A stretch of DNA of 20,728 nt from Christensenella sp. UBA4651 (GCA_002405615.1 DHMD01000057.1:2085-22812), one strand, 5' to 3'. Positions 1-8,692 are shown, counted from the stretch's first letter. Program-made: numbers and translations. Notes: a model not told the origin generated them from the sequence alone.

Positions 1-66
1 CAAATTTTTTGCACAAGTATTATTCCCACGCAAAAGTTACAAAAAACAAATCCCTATGCTGCCTAT

Positions 67-96
67 ATTATACTCTTATTTGCAACCAAAAGTCAA
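67..96 (-). promoter_or_regulatory. Leftward sigma-A-like promoter
   Basis: On the minus strand TTGACT (91-96) is followed after 18 bp by TATAAT (67-72), close to the ideal vegetative promoter. Transcription would run left out of the window, starting near position 58-60. I see no convincing start codon with a ribosome binding site before the edge, so the target gene is outside and would have a leader of at least about 55 nt. Confidence 0.7.
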
Positions 97-233
97 TTGT
101 TTCATCAAAATTTATATTTAACAAAATTTTGGATAATTATAACATAATTAGCGAGTATTTAAGATAATTACGCAAAATTCCTAAAAAATAATAAAAAAAT
201 TAACAAAAAATTCGCAAAATACCTCAATTTGTT

Positions 234-262
234 TTGTTATTTACGCAAAAATGATATATAAT
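234..262 (+). promoter_or_regulatory. Promoter of the lipoprotein gene
   Basis: TTGTTA (234-239), a 17 bp spacer and TATAAT (257-262) lie directly upstream of the lipoprotein gene. The expected transcription start is around 269-271, giving a leader of only about 20 nt that contains the GAGGAG ribosome binding site (278-283). The remainder of 1-289 is AT-rich and shows nothing else I can name. Confidence 0.7.
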
Positions 263-289
263 AATTAAAATAAAAATGAGGAGTAAGTT

Positions 290-2608
290 ATGAACAAAAA
301 GTTATTTTGTATGTTCGCACTTATGCTGATTTTTGTACCTGTTTTTGTCTTTGCAGGGTGCGGCAACAATACACCTCCCGCTGGTGGAGAAACATACGCA
401 GTTGTGTTGGAACTACATAACACGCCTGACGAAAAATACATAGAGGTTACTAGCGACCCTACAAACGGCAACGTTGCCGAGGGTTCTAGCGTAACCTTTG
501 CTATTAAATTCAAAAACGGTTACCGTCCTGACGGTCTAGTAGCCAAACTAAATGGCGAAACAACTACATCAGGGAATTTGGAGGATATTTCTAGCGACAC
601 TAGAACCACATACTCGGCCTCGACCCCGATTTCTCACGATGTAGAATGGTCATACAGCATCGCTAGCCTTGACCAAAACACAACGATTAGCCTCGACTTT
701 GCAAACTGCGAGGTTGGCAAAATTCGCCTAGAACTCAACCCAGAGTTGCAAAACGGCAATTTACGTTATGCGATATTTGACGAAGAGCCCACAAACGCAA
801 TCATCTCAAACGCAGCCGACCTAACTAGTTTTATCGGCAACACCCCAATCGCAGCGACTAACGGAACATCAATTAGCGTGCCATATCAGTCATACGTCCT
901 ATTTTTTGCTAACACAAACGCAACAATGCTTATGTTCCAAAACACCAGAGAGGACTCGACCCACGAAACGATGACCGCAATTAGTGCAAGTGTGGACATA
1001 ATAAACCTAGACTATGTCAACTACCCAGTAGGCACAAAAACTTGCCACATTATGCCAACCACTATCCTCTATGACGACTGGAACTACCTAACAGTGCTAA
1101 CTAGCGATTCACCAGACTCACCCAACAAATTCGCAAACACATTCGCTGTATCAACCCTAATTGACGGTTCAATCGTTACAGGTCTCGCAAAAGGCGATTA
1201 CGCCATAGAAAGTGGAATGTTGGCACAAAAATCAGCAGACAATACCGACCCAGTAACAAATAGCTTCACAGACTATGAGGGCAATGCTCACACCTACTAC
1301 TCACTATCATACTCAGGCATAGTTTATGCAAACATCGATACCGAAAGCGTTACACTAAACCGCCAAAAAACCCTCGCAACCACTAGCGGAGTTTGGCTTG
1401 AAGACGCCCTAGTAATGTCAATATCTGGTATCGGACATTTTAATCGTGATGACGGAACAGCCCCCGAGACTTGGGACAAATTCTACCTCTCAACCTCAAT
1501 AAACCTAAATGAAGATGGTTGTACAAAGGTAGACATTAGCGAGTACATCACCCAAAACGGTTCAACATATTATGTGTACATTCCAAAAAGCGAAATTCAA
1601 ACGATTTTGGCAGAAAACCCAGGCTTTGTTACAACATTCAAAAATAATCCATATGCATTTGCTTACCTCGTATACGATAAGAACGAAACTATGTCAAATG
1701 TGATGAAACTTACATTAGAAGACTTTGACTTTATGCATTACAACCTCAACCCTAGATTGTTTGGTTTTGAACTAAACCAAGACAACACAATCAATGCAGA
1801 TACCGCACAAACCGAAAGTATTGCATATGTAGATTACTCAAATCTCGACTCTGCGGGCAAGGCTGCGCCAATTTACTACCTAAACACCTCATCCGTCAAA
1901 AATCTAGACTATATTCGCCTCTACTTTAACCTGCCCGTAGCAAAATTCAACGGCTTGAATATGACCGTCTACGAATCTTACACATACGAAATCAAATCTA
2001 GCACAGACGAGAAATTTACAACCCAAACGGTAAAATTTAGCGGTAAGGACGGCGATTATGACGACTTTGAAAACGGCACCCTCAAGTATATCAACCTCGA
2101 CTACACAGCCTTAACCAAGAGTTATACTTTCCGTGTCCACCTCAACGAAAAAGCATTCGACAACAGTAGCCACACAATTACTAGCATTACCGAGCAGCCT
2201 GTGTACTACCATATGAGAAACCTTGCTGATGGTATCGACTTCCCTATTGACGGGAACGAGTGGAAATTATTGAGCGAAAATCCTATTGATACAATTTTTG
2301 ACCAATCAAAGGTAATTTACTTCCTCACAAAACTTGAAACCACCGAAACCGAAACTCAAATAATTGCAGAAAAATTGAGCCTGCGTTTTGTGGACAAAGA
2401 GGCTACCGAAACTGAGAAGGCTACCTATGACACATTTAGCGAAGCCGCTGTCTATAAGGATATGCTAGGACACACCGCCACAATCACAATTAATGGCGAA
2501 ACTTACACCGTAATGTATATGATTATGACCCAAACATATTACTCAACCAACCAACCATTCTTTATCGACATCACAACAACAACTACCGACAAAAACTCGA
2601 ACAAGTAA
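290..2608 (+). CDS. Large secreted lipoprotein of unknown function
   Basis: The 772-residue product begins with a lipoprotein signal peptide: basic MNKK, a hydrophobic stretch over residues 5-22 and a lipobox F-A-G-C, which predicts cleavage before Cys24 and lipid anchoring on the outer face of the membrane. The start is set by GAGGAG 6 bp upstream of ATG. Residues about 34-140 (pattern GNVAEGSSVTF then KNGYRP, ending in NTTISLDF) resemble the small beta-sandwich modules common in Gram-positive surface proteins. The rest is Asn/Thr/Ser-rich, hydrophilic and probably largely beta-structured, with no catalytic motif that I recognise and no LPXTG or C-terminal membrane segment. It is monocistronic: own promoter, then a terminator hairpin. 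A ligand-binding or cell-envelope role is inference only. The lipoprotein call is firm; the function is unknown. Confidence 0.85.
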   Translation: MNKKLFCMFALMLIFVPVFVFAGCGNNTPPAGGETYAVVLELHNTPDEKYIEVTSDPTNGNVAEGSSVTFAIKFKNGYRPDGLVAKLNGETTTSGNLEDISSDTRTTYSASTPISHDVEWSYSIASLDQNTTISLDFANCEVGKIRLELNPELQNGNLRYAIFDEEPTNAIISNAADLTSFIGNTPIAATNGTSISVPYQSYVLFFANTNATMLMFQNTREDSTHETMTAISASVDIINLDYVNYPVGTKTCHIMPTTILYDDWNYLTVLTSDSPDSPNKFANTFAVSTLIDGSIVTGLAKGDYAIESGMLAQKSADNTDPVTNSFTDYEGNAHTYYSLSYSGIVYANIDTESVTLNRQKTLATTSGVWLEDALVMSISGIGHFNRDDGTAPETWDKFYLSTSINLNEDGCTKVDISEYITQNGSTYYVYIPKSEIQTILAENPGFVTTFKNNPYAFAYLVYDKNETMSNVMKLTLEDFDFMHYNLNPRLFGFELNQDNTINADTAQTESIAYVDYSNLDSAGKAAPIYYLNTSSVKNLDYIRLYFNLPVAKFNGLNMTVYESYTYEIKSSTDEKFTTQTVKFSGKDGDYDDFENGTLKYINLDYTALTKSYTFRVHLNEKAFDNSSHTITSITEQPVYYHMRNLADGIDFPIDGNEWKLLSENPIDTIFDQSKVIYFLTKLETTETETQIIAEKLSLRFVDKEATETEKATYDTFSEAAVYKDMLGHTATITINGETYTVMYMIMTQTYYSTNQPFFIDITTTTTDKNSNK

Positions 2609-2633
2609 TATATAAGATAATAATAAGATAAAT

Positions 2634-2664
2634 AATGAAAAGCCCCTCACAAGGGCTTTTCATT
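2634..2664. terminator. Bidirectional intrinsic terminator
   Basis: A perfect 12 bp stem (2634-2645 paired with 2653-2664, 7 nt loop) has AAAA and TTTT in its arms, so each strand reads a GC stem followed by a T run. It sits between the convergent lipoprotein and P-type ATPase genes and probably ends both transcripts. Confidence 0.85.
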
Positions 2665-2702
2665 TTAGTACGCCATACTAAACAATTTGCATTATTTAGA
2701 AT

Positions 2703-5351
2703 TTACTCCATATTTTTTGTGTATTTTTCTACTAATTTTTTACCGAGTTTATATAACTCCATTACAGGCACTATGCTAAACGCCACACCAAACACAATTA
2801 GCCATTGCGTAATATTGAGCGTAGTCAGCCCGAACACATACGCCACAGGCGGAATAGCGACCACCAAAACATTCATCAAAATTGCGATAGCGAGGGTCGC
2901 CCAAAACAGCCTATTAGTAAACACTCTACTCACAAAAATACTATTCTGATGACGCACATTAATTATATGGAAAATCTGCGAAATTCCCAGCACAAGGAAC
3001 GCCATTGTCGTAGCCAGCGTGCTATCGTTTGTCAAATTGATACACACAGCATAAGTTACAACCACACACACCGTCTGCCAAACAACTTGGGTAAACATAG
3101 CGAGTTTTATACCCGCAAACAAGCCCTCTCGTTTTGGCCTTGGCGGGTGCCGCATATTATCTTTTTCCGCAGGCTCGACACTGAGAGCGAGGGCGGGCAA
3201 CGAGTCCGTTACGAGATTAATAAACAGTATTTGCATAGCAGTCAAAAATCCCATAGTCGGGTACATAAAAGTAATCAAAAGAATTGCCAAAACTTCTACA
3301 AGGTTCGTCCCTAGCAAAAACTGCACTACTTTCTTGATATTAGTGTAAATCGTACGCCCCTCGCTCACAGCAGTAACAATTGTGGCGAAATTATCATCAG
3401 TCAGCACCACATCAGAAACCTGCTTTGTTACCTCTGTACCCGTTTTGCCCATACCGATACCGATATCCGCCGCCTTGATACTAGGACTGTCGTTTACACC
3501 ATCCCCCGTCATAGCGACAATTTCGCCCCTCGCTTTCCACGCATTGACGATACGCAACTTATTCTGCGGGCTAACCCTCGCATACACCGAAACATACGGC
3601 AAAATTCGCTCAAAATCAGTATCACTCATTCCGTCCAATTCTGCCCCAGTCAGCACCTTGTCGCCATCGTGAAAAATTCCAACTTCGGTAGCAATCGCAC
3701 GAGCCGTAAGGGCGTGGTCGCCCGTAATCATTACCGTCTTTATCCCCGCCTCGGTAGCAACTCTTACCGCCTCGGCAGTAGTCGTCCTAGGTGGGTCTCG
3801 CATAGCAGCCAGTCCCAAGAAAATCAGCCGATTTTCATCATTTTCATCACTAATTTCACTCTTTTTTGGCTTGTATGCGAATGCTAGTGTTCGGAGTCCT
3901 TTCTCGGACAAAGCCGCAATTTGCGCCTCAATTCCAGCCCGCAAGTCTTTGGTCAAATTCTCAACCACGCCGTTTATTTCGCAACTAATCGACCTATCCA
4001 GCACCACATCAGGTGCACCTTTCGTATACGCAATAACTTCGCCGTCCACCGTATTGAACGTGGTCATCAATTTCCTAATACTATCAAAAGGCAACTCATT
4101 TACCCTAGGGTACTTTTCTCTCATCGCTCCGAAATCGTGTTCGCACCTAATAGCCGCAGCCACGAGAGCGGTTTCGGTAGGGTCGCCAATGAGTTTCTCG
4201 CCCTGCATAGCTGTGTCATTACACAACGCCATACAGTTGAAGAAATGCCTGCTACGCAATTTTACCATATTTTCGCCGTCATAAATCTTGCCATTAGCAT
4301 ACAACGCCTCGACCGTCATCTTGTTTTGCGTCAGCGTACCCGTCTTGTCCGTGCAAATTATTTGGCACGCCCCCAGCGTTTCCACTGCGTGTAATTTCTT
4401 GACAATCGCACGCTTTTTACTCATTCTAGACACCCCGAGGGAGAGAATTATCGTAATAACAGCGGGCAAACTCTCGGGAATTGCCGCAACCGCAAGTGCA
4501 ATCGCAAGAAGTAGCGACTCCACAACAGTATGCGTGCCCATAGCAATATTTATAGTAAACACCACCAAAGCGATGATTACCACCGCAAAAGTGATAAATT
4601 TGCCCAATGTTTTGAGCTTTTGTTGAATAGGCGTGATTTCTTCCTCTTGACTATCTAGCATTTTGGCAATTTTGCCCATTTCGGTATCCATACCAGTTGC
4701 CACAACCACACCCAAGCCTCTACCGTATGTAATTACGCACCCCGAATGAACCATATTGACCCTATCAGCGATACCAGTGCCTACTTCCAAAGCGACATCA
4801 GCCCGCTTCTCTACTTCAATAGACTCGCCAGTGAGTGAACTCTCATCACTTCGTAAACTGTGCGCCTCCACAAGATAACAATCCGCACAAACCACATCGC
4901 CCGATTCTAGGTGAACAATATCGCCTACGACCACCTCACGGGCAGGAATTTCAATCAACTGCCCATTCCGATACACTTTCGCCGTAGGTGCACTCATATC
5001 TTTGAGCGCCGCCAACGCATCTATCGCCTTGCTTTCTTGCACGTACCCGATTATCGCATTAATGATAACAATCGCAAGTATTATGCCGCTGTCAATCAAG
5101 TCCATATATTCCTGCTGCACAATCGCAATTATCGCCGTTACTACCGCCGCAATCAGCAAAAGAATGAGCATCAAATCCTTGAATTGCTCAAAAAATCTAA
5201 CCCAACCAATCTTGGGCTTTTTGCCACGCAACTCATTTGCTCCGTTTTGGTTGAGCCGCTTTTTCGCCTCGGCATTTCCTAGCCCCAAAATGCTAGTCTG
5301 ATACTCGGAATAAATCTGATCCGCCCCCATACTAAACGGGATTTTGCTCAT
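2703..5351 (-). CDS. Calcium-translocating P-type ATPase (P2A type)
   Basis: An 882-residue ATP-driven cation pump of the SERCA/PMCA-like P2 family, predicted to export Ca2+ across the cytoplasmic membrane. Visible in order: N-terminal cation-ATPase domain (to about residue 55), M1-M2 (about 57-106), actuator loop with TGES (174-177), M3-M4 with PESLP (292-296), the phosphorylated Asp335 in DKTGTLT, nucleotide-domain KGAPD (444-448), hinge TGDGVND (615-621), and M5-M10 (about 674-865). Calcium-type ligands are present: Glu293 in M4, Asn683 and Glu686 in M5, and Asn712, Thr715 and Asp716 in M6 (NLVTD). The position matching SERCA Glu908 in M8 appears to be Gln792. PESLP replaces the usual PEGLP. 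The start is supported by AGGAGG just upstream. It is a single-gene unit. Specificity for Ca2+ rather than Mn2+ is from family knowledge. Full length, intact. Confidence 0.93.
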   Translation of the reverse strand: MSKIPFSMGADQIYSEYQTSILGLGNAEAKKRLNQNGANELRGKKPKIGWVRFFEQFKDLMLILLLIAAVVTAIIAIVQQEYMDLIDSGIILAIVIINAIIGYVQESKAIDALAALKDMSAPTAKVYRNGQLIEIPAREVVVGDIVHLESGDVVCADCYLVEAHSLRSDESSLTGESIEVEKRADVALEVGTGIADRVNMVHSGCVITYGRGLGVVVATGMDTEMGKIAKMLDSQEEEITPIQQKLKTLGKFITFAVVIIALVVFTINIAMGTHTVVESLLLAIALAVAAIPESLPAVITIILSLGVSRMSKKRAIVKKLHAVETLGACQIICTDKTGTLTQNKMTVEALYANGKIYDGENMVKLRSRHFFNCMALCNDTAMQGEKLIGDPTETALVAAAIRCEHDFGAMREKYPRVNELPFDSIRKLMTTFNTVDGEVIAYTKGAPDVVLDRSISCEINGVVENLTKDLRAGIEAQIAALSEKGLRTLAFAYKPKKSEISDENDENRLIFLGLAAMRDPPRTTTAEAVRVATEAGIKTVMITGDHALTARAIATEVGIFHDGDKVLTGAELDGMSDTDFERILPYVSVYARVSPQNKLRIVNAWKARGEIVAMTGDGVNDSPSIKAADIGIGMGKTGTEVTKQVSDVVLTDDNFATIVTAVSEGRTIYTNIKKVVQFLLGTNLVEVLAILLITFMYPTMGFLTAMQILFINLVTDSLPALALSVEPAEKDNMRHPPRPKREGLFAGIKLAMFTQVVWQTVCVVVTYAVCINLTNDSTLATTMAFLVLGISQIFHIINVRHQNSIFVSRVFTNRLFWATLAIAILMNVLVVAIPPVAYVFGLTTLNITQWLIVFGVAFSIVPVMELYKLGKKLVEKYTKNME

Positions 5352-5732
5352 TTTCTCACCTCCTTTTGTCTATGTAGCCTTACAAACCAAGTAGTCACCC
5401 CGCACGCTTATTGTAAAGAATTTTTTGTATTTTTTTGTTATTTTTCTGCAAATATTGTCTATTTTTGTAATTTTTGTTTCATTTTTTAGTTATTTTGTCT
5501 AATTTAGTTGTTTTATTTTTATTTAATTTTTTTGTCCAATTTATCGCATTTTTGTAAATTACGATTAAGTTTTGTCAAAAACAATTCATTTTTGTCAATT
5601 TTTTGCTATTTTATTATATTTTTGTGTATTTTAGTACTTTTTTGGTATTTTTTGTACTTTATTTACAATTTTTATCTATTTTTATACTTTTGTGTACAAA
5701 TATTTACAAAAAACTACATAATTAGACAAAAC
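5352..5732. other. T-rich intergenic spacer with strand asymmetry
   Basis: About 380 bp between two minus-strand genes. From about 5420 to 5700 the plus strand is dominated by runs of T (4-7 long) broken mainly by G or A, giving many TTTTTGT- and TATTTTT-type words. The minus strand, which is the strand transcribed by both neighbours, is correspondingly A-rich. I see no gene, no clear promoter for the ATPase and no classical terminator for the operon that ends at 5733. A plus-strand open frame through the tract would encode only Phe/Leu/Tyr-rich low-complexity sequence and has no ribosome binding site. Confidence 0.7.
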
Positions 5733-7637
5733 CTATCGCTCCATTTGCTGCTCGTTAACTTTCTGCTCGTTAGCATGTTGGCTATTACTTTGCTCACCCA
5801 TTATATTGGCGTTATTTGATAAATTAGTATTGTTCCGATTTGGGGCATGATTGCTACTCGCATTATTCTCTGCCCCTTGAGTTTCCACAACAAGAGGCAT
5901 ACCCCTTTCCGCCGCATACTGATTCATATCCAACTTGCCATGCTTACTAATAAATATTTGACTATTTCGGATTTCCTGCTCTCTGTCTCTTGCCTCATTA
6001 TATTCGTTCCCATAATAACCCAATAATTTTTCTTTTTCTTCGTCAGTTATCCTATTTAACCAACTAGCATTATTTAATTCATGATGCCCATCCTGTAAAG
6101 ACAATCCATTTGCAGAAGCAAATTCCCTTACCCCTAATTCTGTATAACTCAACACTTCTTCTTTGTTCATTGCAAAATGCAGAAACAGCCCCCCACCAAG
6201 GTCATTCGTTACATCGAAATAATACGGATATGCACCTTCGCCCGCAATTTCAAATTTAACGATAGAAATTTGATGATCCACAAGATTTCCATAACTTCTC
6301 TCGTCTTTTTCATCACGCACATGACAATAACAAGACTCAACATCTAATCCCAAGTTCGCAGCAAAAGCATTAAACAAATTACTCATACCCGCACAGACAG
6401 CTTTTTTATTAAACAACGTCAAATAAGCAGAACGAATGCTTCCATAATTATGACTGATTTCGTCTAATAAGTCATCATTATTCAGTTTCCCATCTTGTAT
6501 GCGTTTTTCTATCAACTCTTGGTACTCATCAAAGCTGCTTAATGTATTAAATTCATAATTACACCAATTATCGTATATATAACTTGTTGCAGGAACTGTC
6601 CTGAGAACTCCTTCCTGATAACTACTAACGTAGTCATATTGCACATTTGTAGCAATCCACTGATACACATTGTATAGCGATTGCAAAGGGGGTTCCCCCC
6701 GTACACAAACCGTATCAGTAATAGCATCCAACCTTTGCTTCATTATCTCTACTTGTCGAGTATTCAACCCACTTCTAGCCATAAATTCGCTGTTTTCTAC
6801 CCAATTTATCGAGTCATCACAACCGTACCGTCTGAGAAATTGCGAATACTCCCTTAGGCGCATTCCGACCTCAGATGTATTCGCAAGCCTAATATATGTT
6901 TCCACAGGGAAACGAAACACAGGCTTATCAAAACGCACCCTATTAGGGTACTCATAACTTTTGCAAATAATGCTTATTACATCATCTACATAAGCTAGCT
7001 TCTGTGAACCGCTAAAATCGAACTCACAAAATTCAGCATCCAGCGAGTGTGTAAAAATTCGGTCAAAGTTTTCTAAATATTTCATACCAGTTACACTCGT
7101 CAAATTACTACACCTCTGCATACTCAATTTTTGCAGTTTGGGGAATTGTCCCAAGTCAATTTCTGTAATGCTGTCTTGATTGTCAAGTTGCAAATGGCGA
7201 ATTTTTTTACAATAATATAGCGGAGTTAAATCCCTTACCTGTTTCCCTTGGTAAAATCTTTGAGCATTTTTCTCATAGTCGCTTTCACTCATATTTTGGA
7301 CTTCGTTTTGAAACACATTAGGAATTTTATATTCTCTCGGAGCATTACAATACAAGACCTCTAAATTTGATAAATGCTGAATACCCTCTAATGATTTAAT
7401 TGGCGCTGGGAAATGAGTCAAATCTAGTTGAGTACACGCTTTGAGATACTCTTCTCTAATAGCATCCTTAAATTCAACGCCCGTTCTGTGTTTACGCCCA
7501 TTCTCATCAATGTAGCCGCTATCAAAAAGTTTCTCCAACTCCGCCTTGACTGCATCAAAAAGGACAGGATTTTCCTCCCGTCTGAATATATCCTCCTCTT
7601 CCTTTTCTCTTTGCCTAAATCTAGAAAATAGCCCCAT
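5733..7637 (-). CDS. Leucine-rich-repeat protein with transglutaminase-like domain
   Basis: A 634-residue cytosolic-looking protein (no signal peptide or membrane segment). Residues 1-65 are charged and helical. About 70-200 contain degenerate leucine-rich repeats (for example IRHLQLDNQDSITEIDLGQF, then LQKLSMQRCSNLTSVTG). About 255-345 are helical. Residues about 400-480 look like a transglutaminase-like core: Cys415 in KKAVCAGMSNLF, His455 in VDHQISIVKF and Asp475 in YYFDVTNDLG, the usual Cys-His-Asp order and context of the bacterial superfamily (protease, amidase or cross-linking activity). Residues about 585-634 are a low-complexity Asn/Gln/Ser tail. The start has GGAGG 6 bp upstream of ATG. 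It is the last gene of a three-gene operon, 44 bp after the acidic protein. LRRs could choose a protein target for the catalytic core; this is inference. Confidence 0.75.
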   Translation of the reverse strand: MGLFSRFRQREKEEEDIFRREENPVLFDAVKAELEKLFDSGYIDENGRKHRTGVEFKDAIREEYLKACTQLDLTHFPAPIKSLEGIQHLSNLEVLYCNAPREYKIPNVFQNEVQNMSESDYEKNAQRFYQGKQVRDLTPLYYCKKIRHLQLDNQDSITEIDLGQFPKLQKLSMQRCSNLTSVTGMKYLENFDRIFTHSLDAEFCEFDFSGSQKLAYVDDVISIICKSYEYPNRVRFDKPVFRFPVETYIRLANTSEVGMRLREYSQFLRRYGCDDSINWVENSEFMARSGLNTRQVEIMKQRLDAITDTVCVRGEPPLQSLYNVYQWIATNVQYDYVSSYQEGVLRTVPATSYIYDNWCNYEFNTLSSFDEYQELIEKRIQDGKLNNDDLLDEISHNYGSIRSAYLTLFNKKAVCAGMSNLFNAFAANLGLDVESCYCHVRDEKDERSYGNLVDHQISIVKFEIAGEGAYPYYFDVTNDLGGGLFLHFAMNKEEVLSYTELGVREFASANGLSLQDGHHELNNASWLNRITDEEKEKLLGYYGNEYNEARDREQEIRNSQIFISKHGKLDMNQYAAERGMPLVVETQGAENNASSNHAPNRNNTNLSNNANIMGEQSNSQHANEQKVNEQQMER

Positions 7638-7681
7638 TTTGCCTCCGAGTCTTATCCATAATTTTGTTGTAATTTAATTTT

Positions 7682-7978
7682 TTATTTATCCCCCGATTTT
7701 TTACCCGCAGCGATAAATTCAGCAAATTGCCTATCCGCCAGTTCTTGGTCATAAATATCGAACGCAGGCGTACCTACGTGATGTGCAAACTTTGGGTTAA
7801 TTACAGGACTAACCGTTACGGGTTTTTCTACCTCGTTATCTATCTCTTCATTTTGCTGCACTATATTCTCTTGGTTATTATCCATCACACCGAAACGGCG
7901 ACGAAGTTCCTCGGGAGAGAGGTTGATTTCCTCCTCGTCCCAACGCTCCATATCCCCGTCAAAAACTCTAAATTGCAT
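7682..7978 (-). CDS. Small acidic protein of the transglutaminase operon
   Basis: A 98-residue, strongly acidic protein that I do not recognise. An N-terminal segment rich in Asp/Glu (residues 7-17) leads into a probable helix SPEELRRRFGV (21-31). A Gln/Asn/Glu-rich, likely disordered linker covers about 33-55, and a second probable helix DQELADRQFAEFIAAGKK covers about 77-94. There are no cysteines, no signal peptide and no membrane segment. The start is supported by GAGGTAAG a few bases upstream of ATG. It lies 14 bp after the upstream gene and 44 bp before the LRR-transglutaminase gene, so it is co-transcribed and might be an adaptor, substrate or inhibitor of that enzyme; there is no direct evidence for any of these. 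Confidence 0.75.
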   Translation of the reverse strand: MQFRVFDGDMERWDEEEINLSPEELRRRFGVMDNNQENIVQQNEEIDNEVEKPVTVSPVINPKFAHHVGTPAFDIYDQELADRQFAEFIAAGKKSGDK

Positions 7979-7992
7979 ATTCTTACCTCTAT

Positions 7993-8634
7993 TTAGGCAG
8001 CACTACTGCCGCTAGACCTATTCATCACCATTTGTGCCTCTTGCTCCGCAACCTTAAATGGCGCAGCCTCACGCTCCATTTGCCCCTTGTCGTAATCAAA
8101 CTCTTTCTGATACACATTTACATATGTGCTAATATCCATATTTGATATGCGAGTGAACTCAATTTCCTCGTTAGTCAAATACGCCACCTTTTGGAAACCT
8201 GCCTCGTCACGCACCATAAACTGCGTGTACCCTCTCTCTGGACAACTAGCACGCATATCGCTAGGGATAAAACTGCTAGGGTTGCTATAACTTGGCCCCG
8301 CAAATCCCCTAGGTTGCGGCATACCTTGCACATAATCGCCACCCAATTTTGATTGATACTTGTTATAAAACTCTTGTGCAGACACGCCGTATTTTGTGAG
8401 GTAATCCCTCTCCTCTTGGGTAAAATATAATTTGGTCTCTTGCCCATAAACATCTTTCCCACGAGTGCTAAAATACCTGCCTTGCGTGTTGTACTGTCTC
8501 AAATTTTGCGGAACAAAACTATTAGGGTCGCTAAACATATTAGCCTCAACCTGATTTTCCGTTGCCAAATTTTCTACCCCAGCAGGCGAATTGCTTTGCC
8601 CCATAGACGCCATACCATTTTCATAATTTTCCAT
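7993..8634 (-). CDS. Hypothetical protein with a duplicated 63-residue module
   Basis: A 213-residue soluble protein. I chose ATG at 8634, not the TTG two codons upstream, because AGAGG lies at normal spacing. The N-terminal 34 residues are polar and low complexity. Residues 35-97 and 117-179 align to each other without gaps: 16 of 63 positions are identical, including S-x-P-x-S-F-x-P-x3-R at the start, D27 and G30, Y36-x-T-x-E-E in the middle and N-x-Y-Q at the end (module numbering). The module is thus an internal duplication, separated by a Gly/Pro-rich linker (98-116). The C terminus (180-213) is charged and helical, ending in a Ser/Gly tail. I know of no named family that matches. It is the first gene of an operon with the acidic protein and the LRR-transglutaminase, so a shared role is likely but undefined. 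Confidence 0.8.
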   Translation of the reverse strand: MENYENGMASMGQSNSPAGVENLATENQVEANMFSDPNSFVPQNLRQYNTQGRYFSTRGKDVYGQETKLYFTQEERDYLTKYGVSAQEFYNKYQSKLGGDYVQGMPQPRGFAGPSYSNPSSFIPSDMRASCPERGYTQFMVRDEAGFQKVAYLTNEEIEFTRISNMDISTYVNVYQKEFDYDKGQMEREAAPFKVAEQEAQMVMNRSSGSSAA

Positions 8635-8662
8635 AATCAAACCTCTCTTTTATTTTGATTTT

Positions 8663-8692
8663 AGTATAACACATTTTTTTGCATTTTAACAA
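8663..8692 (-). promoter_or_regulatory. Promoter of the three-gene transglutaminase operon
   Basis: On the minus strand TTGTTA (8687-8692) and TATACT (8663-8668) are separated by 18 bp, upstream of the AGAGG ribosome binding site and the ATG at 8634. It is the only convincing promoter for the three minus-strand genes down to 5733. Confidence 0.6.

Noticed and set aside
2635..5301. Several plus-strand open frames of 70-170 codons opposite the P-type ATPase
   Set aside because: They lack ribosome binding sites, overlap one another in different frames and lie wholly within a gene with clear family motifs on the other strand.
5508..5819. 103-codon plus-strand frame rich in Phe, Leu and Tyr
   Set aside because: It is a translation of the T-rich spacer running into the antisense of the transglutaminase gene, with no ribosome binding site.
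6539..6727. 62-codon minus-strand frame inside the transglutaminase gene
   Set aside because: Out of frame with a gene having clear motifs and no ribosome binding site of its own.
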